A stretch of DNA of 64,000 bases from Flavihumibacter profundi (GCF_020076305.1 NZ_JAIQXE010000001.1:868001-932000), one strand, 5' to 3'; shown: positions 17,914-26,958, counted from the first letter of the stretch. Notes: generated from the letters alone by a model not told the origin. Numbers and translations: made by a program.

Positions 17914-19524
17914 ATGTCGCAAACTAAACAACCTACCAACACAGGTGCGCTAACTACACTTGTTATGGTGTTCTTTTTCTGGGGATTTATTGCTGCCTCG
18001 AACAGCATTTTCATTCCATTTTGTAAAACACATTTTGGCCTGAACCAGTTTCAGAGCCAATTGATTGGTTCAGCTTTCTATGGGGCTTATTTTATTGGAT
18101 CCCTGGCACTTTTCCTGGTATCTAACCTTCTGGGATATGATATTCTTAATAAAATCGGTTATAAGAAAGGAATCATTTATGGCTTATGGATATCTGTGGT
18201 TGGTGCCTTACTTATAATTCCTTCGGCTAATGCAAACTCTTTCTGGGCCATTCTATTTTCCTTTTTTGTAGTGGCGCTTGGGTTTTCCCTGCAACAAACA
18301 GCCGCCCAGCCTTTTGCCATTTCCCTGGGTGACCCTTCTACAGGATCCCACCGGTTGAACCTGGCTGGTGGTATCAATTCACTCGGCACCACACTAGGTC
18401 CCATTATCGTGAGCCTTTTCCTTTTTGGATCCGTTGGTGGTGAACATAAGGAAGTAACGGTTACCAATGTCAATAACCTTTATATCATCGTAGCAGCAGT
18501 TTTTGCTGCCGTTGCCTTGTTCTTCACTTTTTCCAAACTGCCGGAAGGTAAAAACACTGAAAAATTTGAACAGGCTAATAAAGCAGCGATTTCATTGGGC
18601 ACAATGACAGGAATCATTGCTGCTATCATACTGATTGGACAAATTACTGATCTCAGTAAACTGCCGCTGCTGATAATGACACTGGTAGCTGTCGTTGGCG
18701 TTCTTTTCTGGTCAAATAATTCAGCTACCCGTAACAGCGAAGGTTGGGGAGCGATGCGCTACCAGCAATTGATTTTCGGTATGATTGGGATTTTTGTATA
18801 CGTTGGTGCAGAAGTGACTATCGATAATAATTTTGGGGCCCTGCTGAAATCCCCCGGGTACCTTACTGATGCCGGGTTAGATGAAAGCAAGATCTCACAG
18901 TATATTTCGCTTTATTGGGGTAGCCTGATGATAGGCCGCTGGACTGGCGCTATTGGCGTGTTCAACCTATCAAAAATGGGTAAACGGATCGCAACTATTC
19001 TGGTTCCTTTTGTTGCTTTTGCTATTATTTTACTGGTGAACCGGGCATATGGTAACGATGTAAGTGATTTGTATGGATATGCTATTGTTGTGGTGATTGG
19101 AATTCTGGCATTTTTCTACGGACAGGAAAAGCCGGTTAAAACACTGCTGACTGTTTCTGTATTAGCAACCGTAGCAATGTTGACTGGTGTTTTTACCCAT
19201 GGAATTGTATCTGTTTATGCCTTCATGGCGGGTGGCCTTTGCTGTTCTGTAATGTGGCCAAGTATATTCTCGCTCAGTGTAGCCGGACTCGGGAAATACA
19301 CCAGCCAGGGATCTGCTTTTCTGATTATGATGATTTTGGGTGGAGCAATTATTCCACCACTTCAGGGAACCCTGGGAGATATGAAAGAAACTATCGGTTT
19401 CCATAATTCGTACCTTCTCGCGGCAGCATGTTTTGCTTTCCTGGCTTACCTTGCGCTGAAGCTGAGGAGTGTATTGAAACACCAGGGATTAGACTTTGAC
19501 AGCCAGGTTGGCGGGGGACATTAA
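17914..19524 (+). CDS. FHS-family MFS sugar importer (glucose/galactose/fucose type)
   Basis: A 536-aa major-facilitator protein with at least 12 helices. The N-terminal half (MVFFFWGFIAASNSIFIPFC, QTAAQPFAISLGDPST, GGINSLGTTLGPII) is typical of the FHS group including FucP and the glucose/galactose transporter GluP. It imports a hexose by proton symport (family knowledge). I chose the ATG at 17914 (MSQTKQ) rather than the TTG two codons upstream. A ROK sugar kinase starts 19 bases after its stop, which suggests a glucose import and phosphorylation pair. The insertion of extra helices in the middle (about residues 220-290) makes it longer than FucP. Confidence 0.87.
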   Translation: MSQTKQPTNTGALTTLVMVFFFWGFIAASNSIFIPFCKTHFGLNQFQSQLIGSAFYGAYFIGSLALFLVSNLLGYDILNKIGYKKGIIYGLWISVVGALLIIPSANANSFWAILFSFFVVALGFSLQQTAAQPFAISLGDPSTGSHRLNLAGGINSLGTTLGPIIVSLFLFGSVGGEHKEVTVTNVNNLYIIVAAVFAAVALFFTFSKLPEGKNTEKFEQANKAAISLGTMTGIIAAIILIGQITDLSKLPLLIMTLVAVVGVLFWSNNSATRNSEGWGAMRYQQLIFGMIGIFVYVGAEVTIDNNFGALLKSPGYLTDAGLDESKISQYISLYWGSLMIGRWTGAIGVFNLSKMGKRIATILVPFVAFAIILLVNRAYGNDVSDLYGYAIVVVIGILAFFYGQEKPVKTLLTVSVLATVAMLTGVFTHGIVSVYAFMAGGLCCSVMWPSIFSLSVAGLGKYTSQGSAFLIMMILGGAIIPPLQGTLGDMKETIGFHNSYLLAAACFAFLAYLALKLRSVLKHQGLDFDSQVGGGH

Positions 19525-19543
19525 AATTTTATTTAGAAATATC

Positions 19544-20533
19544 ATGACCAAAACATCGCTCGAATATGCAATTGGTGTCGACATCGGGGGCACCAATACA
19601 AAATGCGGAATTGTTAACCGCCGTGGAGAAGTGTTACAATATGAACAGCTTTCCACCCCTGAATACGAAACTCCCCAGGCATTTGTAGATGCCCTTTGTG
19701 TGCGCCTGAACCTTATGCTGGATAAGGTTGGTGGCTCTGAATATATTAAAGGGATTGGCATCGGCGCACCAAACGGTAATTATTATACGGGCACCATTGA
19801 ATATGCACCAAACCTCAGATGGGAAGGTGTCGTTCCGCTGGCTGATATGGTTTCTGAAAAGATGGGATTGCCTACTGCCCTTACCAACGACGCGAATGCA
19901 GCTGCTGTTGGTGAAATGCAATACGGTGCTGCAAAAGGAATGCGTGATTTCATTACCATTACGCTTGGTACCGGTGTAGGAAGTGGTATTGTTGCCAATG
20001 GACAATTGATTTACGGACACGATGGATTTGCAGGGGAATTGGGTCATACTATTATTCGTCCGGGCGGAAGGCCACACTGGTCAACGAAACTTGTAGGCTC
20101 GCTGGAAGCCTATGCTTCAGCGACCGGGGTTGTAATTACTGCAAAAGAAATGCTTGCCAAGAACCCGGAAAAAGAAAGTCTCTTAAGAAAATACAACCTT
20201 GAAGAATTAACCAGCAAACATGTTTTTGATTGCGCTATGCTGGGAGATGAAATTTCCCGTGAGGTATACCGGTTTACCGGGCAGATTCTCGGTGAATCAC
20301 TGGCTAATTTTGTAATGTTCTCTTCGCCGGAAGCAATTATTTTATTTGGTGGATTGATCAAAGCAGGCAAACTTATTTTTGATCCCACTATTGAACATAT
20401 GGAGAAAAATTTATTGCCTATTTTCCAGAATAAAGTGAAAGTGATAAAAAGCGATTTGCATGAAGCAGATGCAGCTATCCTGGGCGCCAGCGCATTAGTT
20501 TGGGAAATGAAGCAGAGTCACGCTTCATTGTAG
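19544..20533 (+). CDS. ROK family sugar kinase (probable glucokinase), zinc motif missing
   Basis: A 329-aa ROK kinase that probably phosphorylates glucose entering through the adjacent FHS importer. It shows the phosphate-binding DIGGTNTK (residues 13-20), LTNDANAAAVGE (about 108-119), TLGTGVGSGIV (about 140-150) and the ExGH motif GELGHTII. After this, ROK proteins normally have a zinc-binding CxCGxxGCxE segment; here the corresponding stretch is RPGGRPHWSTKLVGSLEAYA with no cysteine, although the following EAYASATG is conserved. The start is the ATG at 19544, 19 bases after the importer stop; an upstream in-frame extension into the importer gene is not needed. Confidence 0.88.
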   Translation: MTKTSLEYAIGVDIGGTNTKCGIVNRRGEVLQYEQLSTPEYETPQAFVDALCVRLNLMLDKVGGSEYIKGIGIGAPNGNYYTGTIEYAPNLRWEGVVPLADMVSEKMGLPTALTNDANAAAVGEMQYGAAKGMRDFITITLGTGVGSGIVANGQLIYGHDGFAGELGHTIIRPGGRPHWSTKLVGSLEAYASATGVVITAKEMLAKNPEKESLLRKYNLEELTSKHVFDCAMLGDEISREVYRFTGQILGESLANFVMFSSPEAIILFGGLIKAGKLIFDPTIEHMEKNLLPIFQNKVKVIKSDLHEADAAILGASALVWEMKQSHASL

Positions 20534-20539
20534 TTATTG

Positions 20540-20594
20540 GTAAATAGTGAATGGTGAATGGAATATCCAATTGCCATTCACTATTCACTTTTTT
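20540..20594 (+). terminator. Terminator of the ROK kinase gene, made of GTGAAT heptads and overlapping lipA
   Basis: On the plus strand GTAAATA, GTGAATG, GTGAATG (20540-20560) are followed by the inverted units CATTCAC, TATTCAC (20575-20588). AATAGTGAATGG pairs with CCATTCACTATT over 12 bp, and a T run follows at 20589-20594. The last part lies inside the lipA 3' end, whose final codons and stop are written by the inverted heptads. Confidence 0.75.
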
Positions 20595-21507
20595 CATTTT
20601 GCCATTTATTCTTCCCGTAACCGGCAATTACATGTTTTTCTGAATGATAGGAAGACCTTACCAGGGGGCCGCTTTCTACATAATCCAGTCCCAGGTTATA
20701 ACCGATTTCCCGGTATTCAGCAAATTCATCTGGATGCACAAATCGGTCAACCGGCAGGTGTTTACGGGTTGGTTGCAGGTACTGACCAATTGTCACTACA
20801 TCTACCCCATTATCGCGCAGGTCTGTTAACGTTCTGATTACTTCTTCCCGGGTTTCACCTAATCCAAGCATGATGCCGCTTTTTACACGCATTTTGCCTT
20901 CTTTTAGTGTACGAAGCACTTCCATGCTTCTCCAGTATTTCGCCTGTATCCTCACTTTTTTGGTAAGCCGTTCAACAGTTTCAATATTGTGGGAAACCAC
21001 CTCAGGTGCACCTTCGATGATGCGTTGTATCTGGTCTTTAAATCCCCTGAAATCAGGTATCAGGGTTTCCAGCGTTGTATCCGGGTTAAGCTGCTTTACG
21101 GCCTTTATTGTATTGTACCAGATGACAGATCCGCCATCTTTTAATTCATCTCGGTCTACAGAAGTGATGACAGCATGCTTAACTTTCATGAGGTAAATGG
21201 CTTCGGCCACGCGCTGGGGCTCATCCCAATCAACTGGTTCCGGCCTGCCGGTTGCTACTGCACAAAATCCGCAACTCCGGGTACAAACATTGCCCAGTAT
21301 CATAAAAGTGGCCGTGCCGGCACCCCAGCATTCGCCCATATTTGGACAATTACCGCTTTCACAAATGGTGTGCAGTTTATTGGTATCTACCAGTTCCCTT
21401 ACATGTTTGTAATTTTCGCCGGTTGGCAATTTAACCCTAAGCCAATTTGGCTTCTTCACTTTGGTCGTTGCTTCCTGGAGCTTGGATACTACGGGTAATT
21501 CCTGCAT
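20581..21507 (-). CDS. lipA: Lipoyl synthase
   Basis: Radical-SAM enzyme inserting two sulfurs into protein-bound octanoyl groups to make lipoate. From the ATG at 21507 it is 308 aa. The auxiliary cluster cysteines are C49, C54 and C60 ([12 protein letters not shown]), the SAM cluster is C75-x3-C79-x2-C82 (CTRSCGFC), and the C-terminal Ser of RSSYHSE ligates the auxiliary cluster. I prefer M at 21507 (MQELPVV) to the upstream Met at 21540, since the latter would overlap the preceding gene. The last codons AAA AGT GAA TAG coincide with a heptad repeat that also forms the terminator of the convergent kinase gene. Confidence 0.96.
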   Translation of the reverse strand: MQELPVVSKLQEATTKVKKPNWLRVKLPTGENYKHVRELVDTNKLHTICESGNCPNMGECWGAGTATFMILGNVCTRSCGFCAVATGRPEPVDWDEPQRVAEAIYLMKVKHAVITSVDRDELKDGGSVIWYNTIKAVKQLNPDTTLETLIPDFRGFKDQIQRIIEGAPEVVSHNIETVERLTKKVRIQAKYWRSMEVLRTLKEGKMRVKSGIMLGLGETREEVIRTLTDLRDNGVDVVTIGQYLQPTRKHLPVDRFVHPDEFAEYREIGYNLGLDYVESGPLVRSSYHSEKHVIAGYGKNKWQNEKSE

Positions 21508-21523
21508 AATTGGCAAAATTACA

Positions 21524-22330
21524 TTACTTCCGCTTACCAAAGAGCAAGCTTACATAAGCATTGAAAAAGAGGTGATTCTCTTTATTATCTACCATCTGCA
21601 GAACACTTTTACCATAGTATTCTAGGTTAACGCCGGCTTCAATGGCTGAAACCGCCTCATTGAAACGTCCGTAATCAAACCGCATGGCGGTTTTCAGGTG
21701 TGCACCCGGATTTAATTTTAATTCCCCCCAGCCTACTGTGAAACCTGAGGCCCCCAGGTAAGCATATTGGTTGAAATCTTGTATATCCGTAAACTTTTTA
21801 CGATCCCTGATTTCAGTATTTACATCTACCACATCAACATAATATGGCTTTTCAAGTCCAATTGCCAACCCTCCTGCCCAAAGCGCAGATACAGAAACCC
21901 CATTCTTATTGGATTTTCCGCCTATTAGGTATTGCTGGCCATAGCCTACTTTAAACTGGTAAAAATTAATGGCTTTCCCAAAAACATATTGATTAATATT
22001 TCCGAACAAGTCAACACTGCCAGCATCCTTATTTTCTTTGGGATGTTTTTTCTCATTGAATTCAAACTGAAGCAGCCTGGTTTTTTTGGGAGTTAAAAAC
22101 TTTCCTTTTTCATATGAAAATCCCCAGCCATCTGTATTTAACTTAAATCCAAATACCGAATGCGTATTAAATATCAATTGTCCCTCTTCCTCTATTTTAA
22201 TCATGGCATTGATCCGTTCCTTCTTCACCGTTTTCTTGTCCTTGGTTTGAGGAGTGGGTGTAGATTGGGCCCAGGTCATCGTTGCACAAATAAATCCGAT
22301 CGATAATAACAGTATTTTTTTCACGGTCAT
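21524..22330 (-). CDS. Exported conserved protein, probable outer-membrane beta-rich protein
   Basis: A 268-aa protein with a signal peptide ([22 protein letters not shown]) and a Thr/Lys-rich linker, then alternating beta-like strands ([50 protein letters not shown]) ending [16 protein letters not shown]. The aromatic C-terminus and periodic strands suggest a small outer-membrane barrel. No characterised family is recognised. The start at 22330 follows a TATTTTTG -7 element by about 30 bases. It ends 16 bases before the lipA start and probably shares its transcript. Confidence 0.7.
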   Translation of the reverse strand: MTVKKILLLSIGFICATMTWAQSTPTPQTKDKKTVKKERINAMIKIEEEGQLIFNTHSVFGFKLNTDGWGFSYEKGKFLTPKKTRLLQFEFNEKKHPKENKDAGSVDLFGNINQYVFGKAINFYQFKVGYGQQYLIGGKSNKNGVSVSALWAGGLAIGLEKPYYVDVVDVNTEIRDRKKFTDIQDFNQYAYLGASGFTVGWGELKLNPGAHLKTAMRFDYGRFNEAVSAIEAGVNLEYYGKSVLQMVDNKENHLFFNAYVSLLFGKRK

Positions 22331-22361
22331 GATTTTAGATACCAGCTGACGTAAATTTAGG

Positions 22362-22369
22362 CAAAAATA
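22362..22369 (-). promoter_or_regulatory. -7 element (TATTTTTG) for the exported protein and lipA
   Basis: Exact TAnnTTTG match on the minus strand, 31 bases upstream of the ATG at 22330. It is the only such match in the short divergent region shared with the OsmC gene. Confidence 0.55.
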
Positions 22370-22374
22370 ATAGC

Positions 22375-22779
22375 ATGACAGCATCTGTAGTTTATGAAGG
22401 ACAACTTCACTGTAAGGCAACCCATATCCAAAGTGGTACCACTATTGAAACTGATGCACCTACTGATAACCGGGGCAAGGGAGAAAGCTTCTCACCAACG
22501 GATATGGTTTGTGTAGCGCTTGGAACCTGTGCCATTACTACAATGGGTATTAAAGCCATGGACATGGATATTCAGCTTGATGGCGCTACCCTCGACATTC
22601 AGAAACACATGGTCAGCGACCCAAGGAGAATTGGGAAAATTGATGTTGTAATCCGCTTCCCCAAAACGTTAAACCTAAGTGAAAAAGACCGGACCATCCT
22701 TGAAAGGATTGGTAACAATTGCCCGGTCGTTAAAAGCCTTTCTCCGGAAGTTGCGGTTAACCTGGTTTACGAATGGTAA
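22375..22779 (+). CDS. OsmC/Ohr family protein
   Basis: A 134-aa OsmC-like protein. This family reduces organic or lipid hydroperoxides with two cysteines, seen here as Cys52 (ALGTCAIT) and Cys116 (NNCPVVKS). The ERIGNNCPV segment and the start MTASVVYEGQLHC are usual for the YhfA-like branch of the family, so a specific Ohr activity is not certain. The gene is divergent from the lipA transcript and convergent with the DUF2851 gene. A hairpin at 22784-22816 separates the two. Confidence 0.92.
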   Translation: MTASVVYEGQLHCKATHIQSGTTIETDAPTDNRGKGESFSPTDMVCVALGTCAITTMGIKAMDMDIQLDGATLDIQKHMVSDPRRIGKIDVVIRFPKTLNLSEKDRTILERIGNNCPVVKSLSPEVAVNLVYEW

Positions 22780-22783
22780 TGTA

Positions 22784-22816
22784 TATGCCATCACCTGTTC
22801 AGCAAGTGATGGCATA
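22784..22816. terminator. 11-bp hairpin between convergent OsmC and DUF2851 genes
   Basis: TATGCCATCAC and GTGATGGCATA form a perfect 11-bp stem around an 11-nt loop. It begins five bases after the OsmC stop and includes the last codons of the DUF2851 gene. There is no T run on either strand, so an intrinsic terminator role is uncertain. Confidence 0.45.
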
Positions 22817-24077
22817 GCTGGCAGTCAAGGCATTTTTTGTAATTGCAGTAATAGTTTTTCAGTTCACAAAGTGCCTGGCTTCCGGCTGCATTTTTGGATA
22901 TAATTCCTTCCCTGTTCCAGTTGCTTATTATGCTGTTTTTTTCTGCAGGCAGCTCTTCAAGCCAGCTGATTGCTCTTTGCCGGAAATGGGGTTGCTGGTG
23001 ACGATAGCCTATTGCATATACCAATGGTACTATGGCATTGATAATAAGGTGATGGATTGTTTCTTTGCCCAGGTGCTTGGGCTGGAATGGCGTGGCTTCT
23101 TCCAGCGTATAATGGTAGTGCCAGAAATCATTGGCGGTAATATTAAGCATTGTTTCCAACCCTTTCCAATCATTGCTTTCAAAAATATGCGTTTGTATTT
23201 CTTTCCATCGGTGCAAAAGCATGGCTAACTGGGCCAGACGGACAGCCGGAAATCCAGCAGGTCTCATGCGCAATAGTTGTGCTTGCCCATGAACTTCCGA
23301 AAGCTGGTATTTGGAGGATAAAAAACGGTGTTCCCTTTGTAATAACTGTACGTATGGGTCACAGTTAGATTCTTTTAAAAAGTTGGCTTGTCCCAGTAAT
23401 AAAGCTTCCATCTGTATCACCTGGCTCCTGTGCCTCATCAGGGTGTTTATGGGTAAAGACCTTGCAACCTGTTCAAAAAAAACTGCATTGACCGGACCGC
23501 CGAATTGCCGGGCAATCCACCACCAGCTGCACTCTTCCCAATTATTCCTGGCTTCGGTATAGCGATCCAATACCATTTCCGACTTGCGGGTCAGGCGCCG
23601 GGTTAGTAATTCTTTTTTCCAGCCTTTCCAAACAGTTTCAGGAACTTTATGCAATAGTTCTTTACAGGCGATCCCTGAGTTCTGCTGCATCAGGGTTTGG
23701 TAGCGGCTAAGCATTATGGAAGGCACCCTGTTTTGCAAAACCAGTGTAGGGATTGAGTCAGACAGCATCTTATCGTCATTTTCCCAAACTACATGCAGTA
23801 TTACATTGTTATAATTTTTATCTGAATGATGCTTATGCTGGTACCATTGTGAACTTTTTATGTGTATTTCAACATGTCCTGCCCATTTAGTACCGTTTAG
23901 CAAAATACGGGCATCCAGGAAATCAGGCCCTTGCCGGGTATTGAAAAGGCCGGCATCCTGAATTACAATTTCTTCACCGGTTTCCGTAAATAAAGATGAG
24001 GTATTGAAATATTTCTCCTGCCAGATAAATTGTAATAGCCTTTCCTGCATTTTTTCCTGCAAAATAGCTTTTGACAC
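22791..24077 (-). CDS. DUF2851 family protein
   Basis: A 428-aa protein of the Bacteroidota family DUF2851, recognised by the N-terminal LQFIWQEKYFNTSSLFT, the DAGLFNTRQGPDFLDARI and GHVEIHIKSSQWYQHKH segments, and the C-terminal CLDCQLCHHLL. The GPDFLDARI...GHVEIH arrangement (Asp then Glu with a basic residue) looks like a restriction-endonuclease-like nuclease fold (inference). The two C-terminal Cys pairs could bind metal. The function of the family is unknown to me. It ends within the hairpin shared with the OsmC gene. No obvious defence partner is nearby. Confidence 0.85.
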   Translation of the reverse strand: MSKAILQEKMQERLLQFIWQEKYFNTSSLFTETGEEIVIQDAGLFNTRQGPDFLDARILLNGTKWAGHVEIHIKSSQWYQHKHHSDKNYNNVILHVVWENDDKMLSDSIPTLVLQNRVPSIMLSRYQTLMQQNSGIACKELLHKVPETVWKGWKKELLTRRLTRKSEMVLDRYTEARNNWEECSWWWIARQFGGPVNAVFFEQVARSLPINTLMRHRSQVIQMEALLLGQANFLKESNCDPYVQLLQREHRFLSSKYQLSEVHGQAQLLRMRPAGFPAVRLAQLAMLLHRWKEIQTHIFESNDWKGLETMLNITANDFWHYHYTLEEATPFQPKHLGKETIHHLIINAIVPLVYAIGYRHQQPHFRQRAISWLEELPAEKNSIISNWNREGIISKNAAGSQALCELKNYYCNYKKCLDCQLCHHLLNR

Positions 24078-24105
24078 ATCCCTTCACAAGCGTTATAACA
24101 CCCTT

Positions 24106-24669
24106 TTATTGCCAGTTTGCCAAAGCCTGGACAACCCGGCTTACGGGTAATCCCATTACATTGTAAAAATCACCTTCTATTGATTTGATGCCGGTAACAC
24201 CGATCCACTCCTGGATTGCATAAGCGCCGGCTTTATCAAATGGCTGGTATTTGTCTACATAGAAAATAATTTGAGCCTGTGTTAACGGATGAAAATAGAC
24301 TGTAGTAATATCTGAAAATGCAATTTCCTGTTCACCTTTGCGTAATACTACCCCGGTTATAACACGGTGGGCTTCGCCCGACAATTCCTGAAGTATATCA
24401 ATGGCATGCTGGCGATCCGTTGGCTTGCCTATAATTTTCTGGCCTAAAACAACAATTGTATCAGCAGCGAGAATCAGGTGATTATGGCTTAATTCAGCCT
24501 GCACCACTAATGCTTTCTGCCGGGCAATGTGTATGGGGATTTCCGGAATGGGAAGATTTTCAGGATACGATTCGTCAGTTGGCCGGACAATTATATCAAA
24601 TTCCACTTCAGCCCATTCGAGTAATTGCTTTCGGCGTGGCGATTGGGAAGCCAGGACAATTCTTTCCAT
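24106..24669 (-). CDS. Maf family nucleotide pyrophosphatase
   Basis: A 187-aa house-cleaning enzyme that hydrolyses non-canonical or dTTP/UTP-type nucleotides to monophosphates. Visible motifs are the ASQSPRRK loop (residues 6-13), DESYP (34-38) and the AADTIVVLGQKIIGKP segment (about 69-84) with the catalytic Asp. I start at the ATG at 24669, which overlaps the UbiA stop codon (TAATG), indicating translational coupling; a longer start would lie inside the UbiA gene. In Bacteroidota a DUF2520, KdsC, UbiA, Maf gene order is common, and three of the four lie together here. Confidence 0.93.
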   Translation of the reverse strand: MERIVLASQSPRRKQLLEWAEVEFDIIVRPTDESYPENLPIPEIPIHIARQKALVVQAELSHNHLILAADTIVVLGQKIIGKPTDRQHAIDILQELSGEAHRVITGVVLRKGEQEIAFSDITTVYFHPLTQAQIIFYVDKYQPFDKAGAYAIQEWIGVTGIKSIEGDFYNVMGLPVSRVVQALANWQ

Positions 24670-25628
24670 TATAAATACCATTTAAAGAAAACCATTGATA
24701 AAATACCTGCAAGCATCACCCATTTAATTTGGCTGCTAAGGTGGTGATAGTCTTTGGTGATGCCAGCTTTCCGGAGGTTTATAAGTATTTTACCCAAAGG
24801 CAGTAAAACCGCTATGAAACAATAAACAGCTCCGACCCACCACCCTTTCAGCAATCCGTATAACTGAAAAATTATAAGGGCAGAACCAAGAACGATTAAC
24901 CATACAGATACAAACATTTTAGTGGCCGGTACTCCCCAGACGATGGGCATTGTCCGGCAACCATACCGGGCATCTCCTTCACGATCTTCAATATCTTTTA
25001 CCACTTCCCTGATCAGTGAAATGATAAATGCAAAACTGCTGTATATGATGGCGTACTTGAATACCGAATTGATCTGGCTCCTGTAAAGAGGCTCATTAAA
25101 ACGTGAAATACTTAATTCAGAAAAATAGATAACCAGTATTACCCAGGCTGTTAATAGTGAAATCAGGATGTTTCCTGCCAGCAATTGCTTTTTTAAGGAT
25201 GTGGAATAAAGCCATAACAATAGTACACAACCGAAATTTGCAAATCCAATGATCGGGTTTTTTAATTTCCATGAAAGGTAAAAAGCAATGCCGGCGCCGA
25301 TTGAGGATAAAACCAGGTGCCAGACTATGGCCCATCTTCTTCTTATAATCCGCTGTATAACGATTGCCCCTGGCTTATTTACCTGGTCAATATTTAAATC
25401 AAAGTAATCATTTATAATATAGCCTGCTGCTGCAATTAAACCGGATGATATAACCAGCAAAATGAAGTATTGTGGATCTAGCTTTAAAGGAGTGTCCCAT
25501 TGCAGGGCGGTTTCCCCGACAGATGCTGTTGGCATCAGGATACAGGTGTAGAATAACACCTGTGTAACGATGATGAACAATAAATTAGGCCACCTGATCA
25601 AACGAAAAAATGCAGCAATAAGTTTCAA
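24669..25628 (-). CDS. UbiA family prenyltransferase
   Basis: A 319-aa integral membrane enzyme with about nine helices. The two Asp-rich prenyl-diphosphate sites are seen as NDYFDLNID (about residues 73-81) and DIEDREGDARYG (about 212-223). It resembles the (geranylgeranyl)glycerol-phosphate or menaquinone branches; the substrate is not certain. The stop overlaps the start of the downstream maf gene. It sits 40 bases after the KdsC-like gene on the same strand and probably shares its transcript. Confidence 0.87.
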   Translation of the reverse strand: MKLIAAFFRLIRWPNLLFIIVTQVLFYTCILMPTASVGETALQWDTPLKLDPQYFILLVISSGLIAAAGYIINDYFDLNIDQVNKPGAIVIQRIIRRRWAIVWHLVLSSIGAGIAFYLSWKLKNPIIGFANFGCVLLLWLYSTSLKKQLLAGNILISLLTAWVILVIYFSELSISRFNEPLYRSQINSVFKYAIIYSSFAFIISLIREVVKDIEDREGDARYGCRTMPIVWGVPATKMFVSVWLIVLGSALIIFQLYGLLKGWWVGAVYCFIAVLLPLGKILINLRKAGITKDYHHLSSQIKWVMLAGILSMVFFKWYL

Positions 25629-25668
25629 GCTGGTTGAATTGATTGGCTAAAATATACAAAATGAATGC

Positions 25669-26190
25669 TTATTTACTGGAAACAGTTGTGTCAATATCCC
25701 AATCGCCCCTTAGTTTCATCACTTTTTCAATAATTTCACGAACGCAACCCTGTCCACCGCGGATCCGGCTTATATAATGTGCAATGTGTTTGATTTCCAC
25801 CGCAGCATCTGCAGGAGCGCAACATAACCCGGCCTGTTTCATGACCGCGTAATCCGGAATATCATCTCCCATATACAACACTTCAGTTCTGGGTATTTTA
25901 TTTTGTTGACAATACTGTTCCAGCACTTCGGTTTTATTCTCCACTTTTAAGTAAACATCCTGTATGCCCAGTTTAAAAAGACGTTGTTTTACCGCTTCTG
26001 AAGTACCTCCCGATATAACCAATACCCGGTAACCTTTTTTAATGGCCAGCTGAAGGGCATATCCATCTTTTATATTCATACGCCTAACCATCTGGCCATC
26101 GTCATATATCCATAGGGTTCCGTCGGTCAAAACGCCGTCAACATCAAATACAAATGTGCTTATTTCTTTAAACCGCGGTAATAAAGACAT
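25669..26190 (-). CDS. kdsC: KdsC-like HAD phosphatase (Kdo-8-phosphate phosphatase)
   Basis: A 173-aa HAD phosphatase without a cap domain. Motif I is DVDGVLTDG (residues 16-24; nucleophile Asp16), motif II is VISGG (about 58-62) and motif III/IV is YMGDDIPDYAVMKQAG. This pattern fits KdsC, which releases Kdo from Kdo-8-phosphate for lipopolysaccharide core synthesis. The gene precedes the UbiA and Maf genes in one direction. Heptose genes lie further right in the window (46.4-47.6 kb), consistent with a lipopolysaccharide-like outer membrane. A close homologue acting on another sugar phosphate cannot be excluded. Confidence 0.88.
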   Translation of the reverse strand: MSLLPRFKEISTFVFDVDGVLTDGTLWIYDDGQMVRRMNIKDGYALQLAIKKGYRVLVISGGTSEAVKQRLFKLGIQDVYLKVENKTEVLEQYCQQNKIPRTEVLYMGDDIPDYAVMKQAGLCCAPADAAVEIKHIAHYISRIRGGQGCVREIIEKVMKLRGDWDIDTTVSSK

Positions 26191-26216
26191 GCAGCTGGTT
26201 TTGTTTTTCCCTACCC

Positions 26217-26456
26217 CTATTTTTGGTTATCGCGCCATTCGTAAACCCAGGAACTCTGGATCATTTCAAGGTGTCCTTCATTGCAATCTTCCCTTTTGCC
26301 GACAAAATTTGGCAACTGGAGCACCCACTCTATAAGTTCTGTAAAACGTACCCGGTATATTTTTCCTTCATTGAATTCATCCCCGAATTTCTCATAGAGT
26401 TTAAGGGCAATATCTTCATAATCTTTCCAGTGTATTGGTGGTTCGTAATGCGCCAT
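26217..26456 (-). CDS. iscX: Fe-S cluster assembly protein IscX
   Basis: A 79-aa acidic protein of the IscX (YfhJ) family: W-x-D-x-x-x-I-A-x-x-L (residues 10-20), RVRFTELIEWVLQLPNF (35-51) and the C-terminal ESx/QSSWVYEW. IscX binds IscS and iron and tunes cluster assembly. It lies 34 bases after the ferredoxin gene on the same strand, so fdx-iscX form a small ISC-type operon. No iscS, iscU or hscA is present in the window. Confidence 0.92.
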   Translation of the reverse strand: MAHYEPPIHWKDYEDIALKLYEKFGDEFNEGKIYRVRFTELIEWVLQLPNFVGKREDCNEGHLEMIQSSWVYEWRDNQK

Positions 26457-26490
26457 ATATGCTTTGTGTTTCTAAAAATGTGGAATCAAA

Positions 26491-26829
26491 TTATTCACCC
26501 AGGAATTGGGTCTGGTCTGGAAGGGTTACTGCAATTTCCCCGGATTCTCCGGTATGCAATACGCATTGGCATCCCAGCCTTGAATTCAGCCTTGGATTGA
26601 CCGCCCTGTCGATGAAATCTTCTTCTTTATCCGTAATCTCATCGATAAATTCTTCACCTTTTTCAAGGTAAAGATGGCAGGTGCTGCATGCGCAAACACC
26701 GCCGCAATTATGGTGCAATTCAATGCCATTATCTAAGGCAACTTCCAGTATACTCTGGTCTGCCGCAACATTATTCAAGGTAATTGGCTCCAGTCCCTTC
26801 TGTTCAAACTTGAAAGTGATCGAATACAT
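26491..26829 (-). CDS. fdx: ISC-type [2Fe-2S] ferredoxin
   Basis: A 112-aa adrenodoxin-type ferredoxin serving as electron donor in Fe-S cluster assembly. The cluster ligands are C42, C48, C51 and C87 (CGGVCACSTC then LGCQC), with the extra C46 that is typical of ISC ferredoxins. The start MYSITFKF is supported by a TATTTTTG -7 element about 22 bases upstream. It is followed by iscX. Confidence 0.95.
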   Translation of the reverse strand: MYSITFKFEQKGLEPITLNNVAADQSILEVALDNGIELHHNCGGVCACSTCHLYLEKGEEFIDEITDKEEDFIDRAVNPRLNSRLGCQCVLHTGESGEIAVTLPDQTQFLGE

Positions 26830-26850
26830 CTATTATTCCTTTTAAACCTG

Positions 26851-26858
26851 CAAAAATA
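26851..26858 (-). promoter_or_regulatory. -7 element of fdx-iscX (TATTTTTG)
   Basis: Exact TAnnTTTG match on the minus strand, about 22 bases upstream of the fdx ATG. Confidence 0.55.
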
Positions 26859-26958
26859 GCCCAAACCTTGTACATATTGGTTTCAATTATACTCTTCGGG
26901 TAAAAAAGCCTGATGTATTAGCAAATTTGTTACTTTAACAGTGCCTAATATATTCAAT

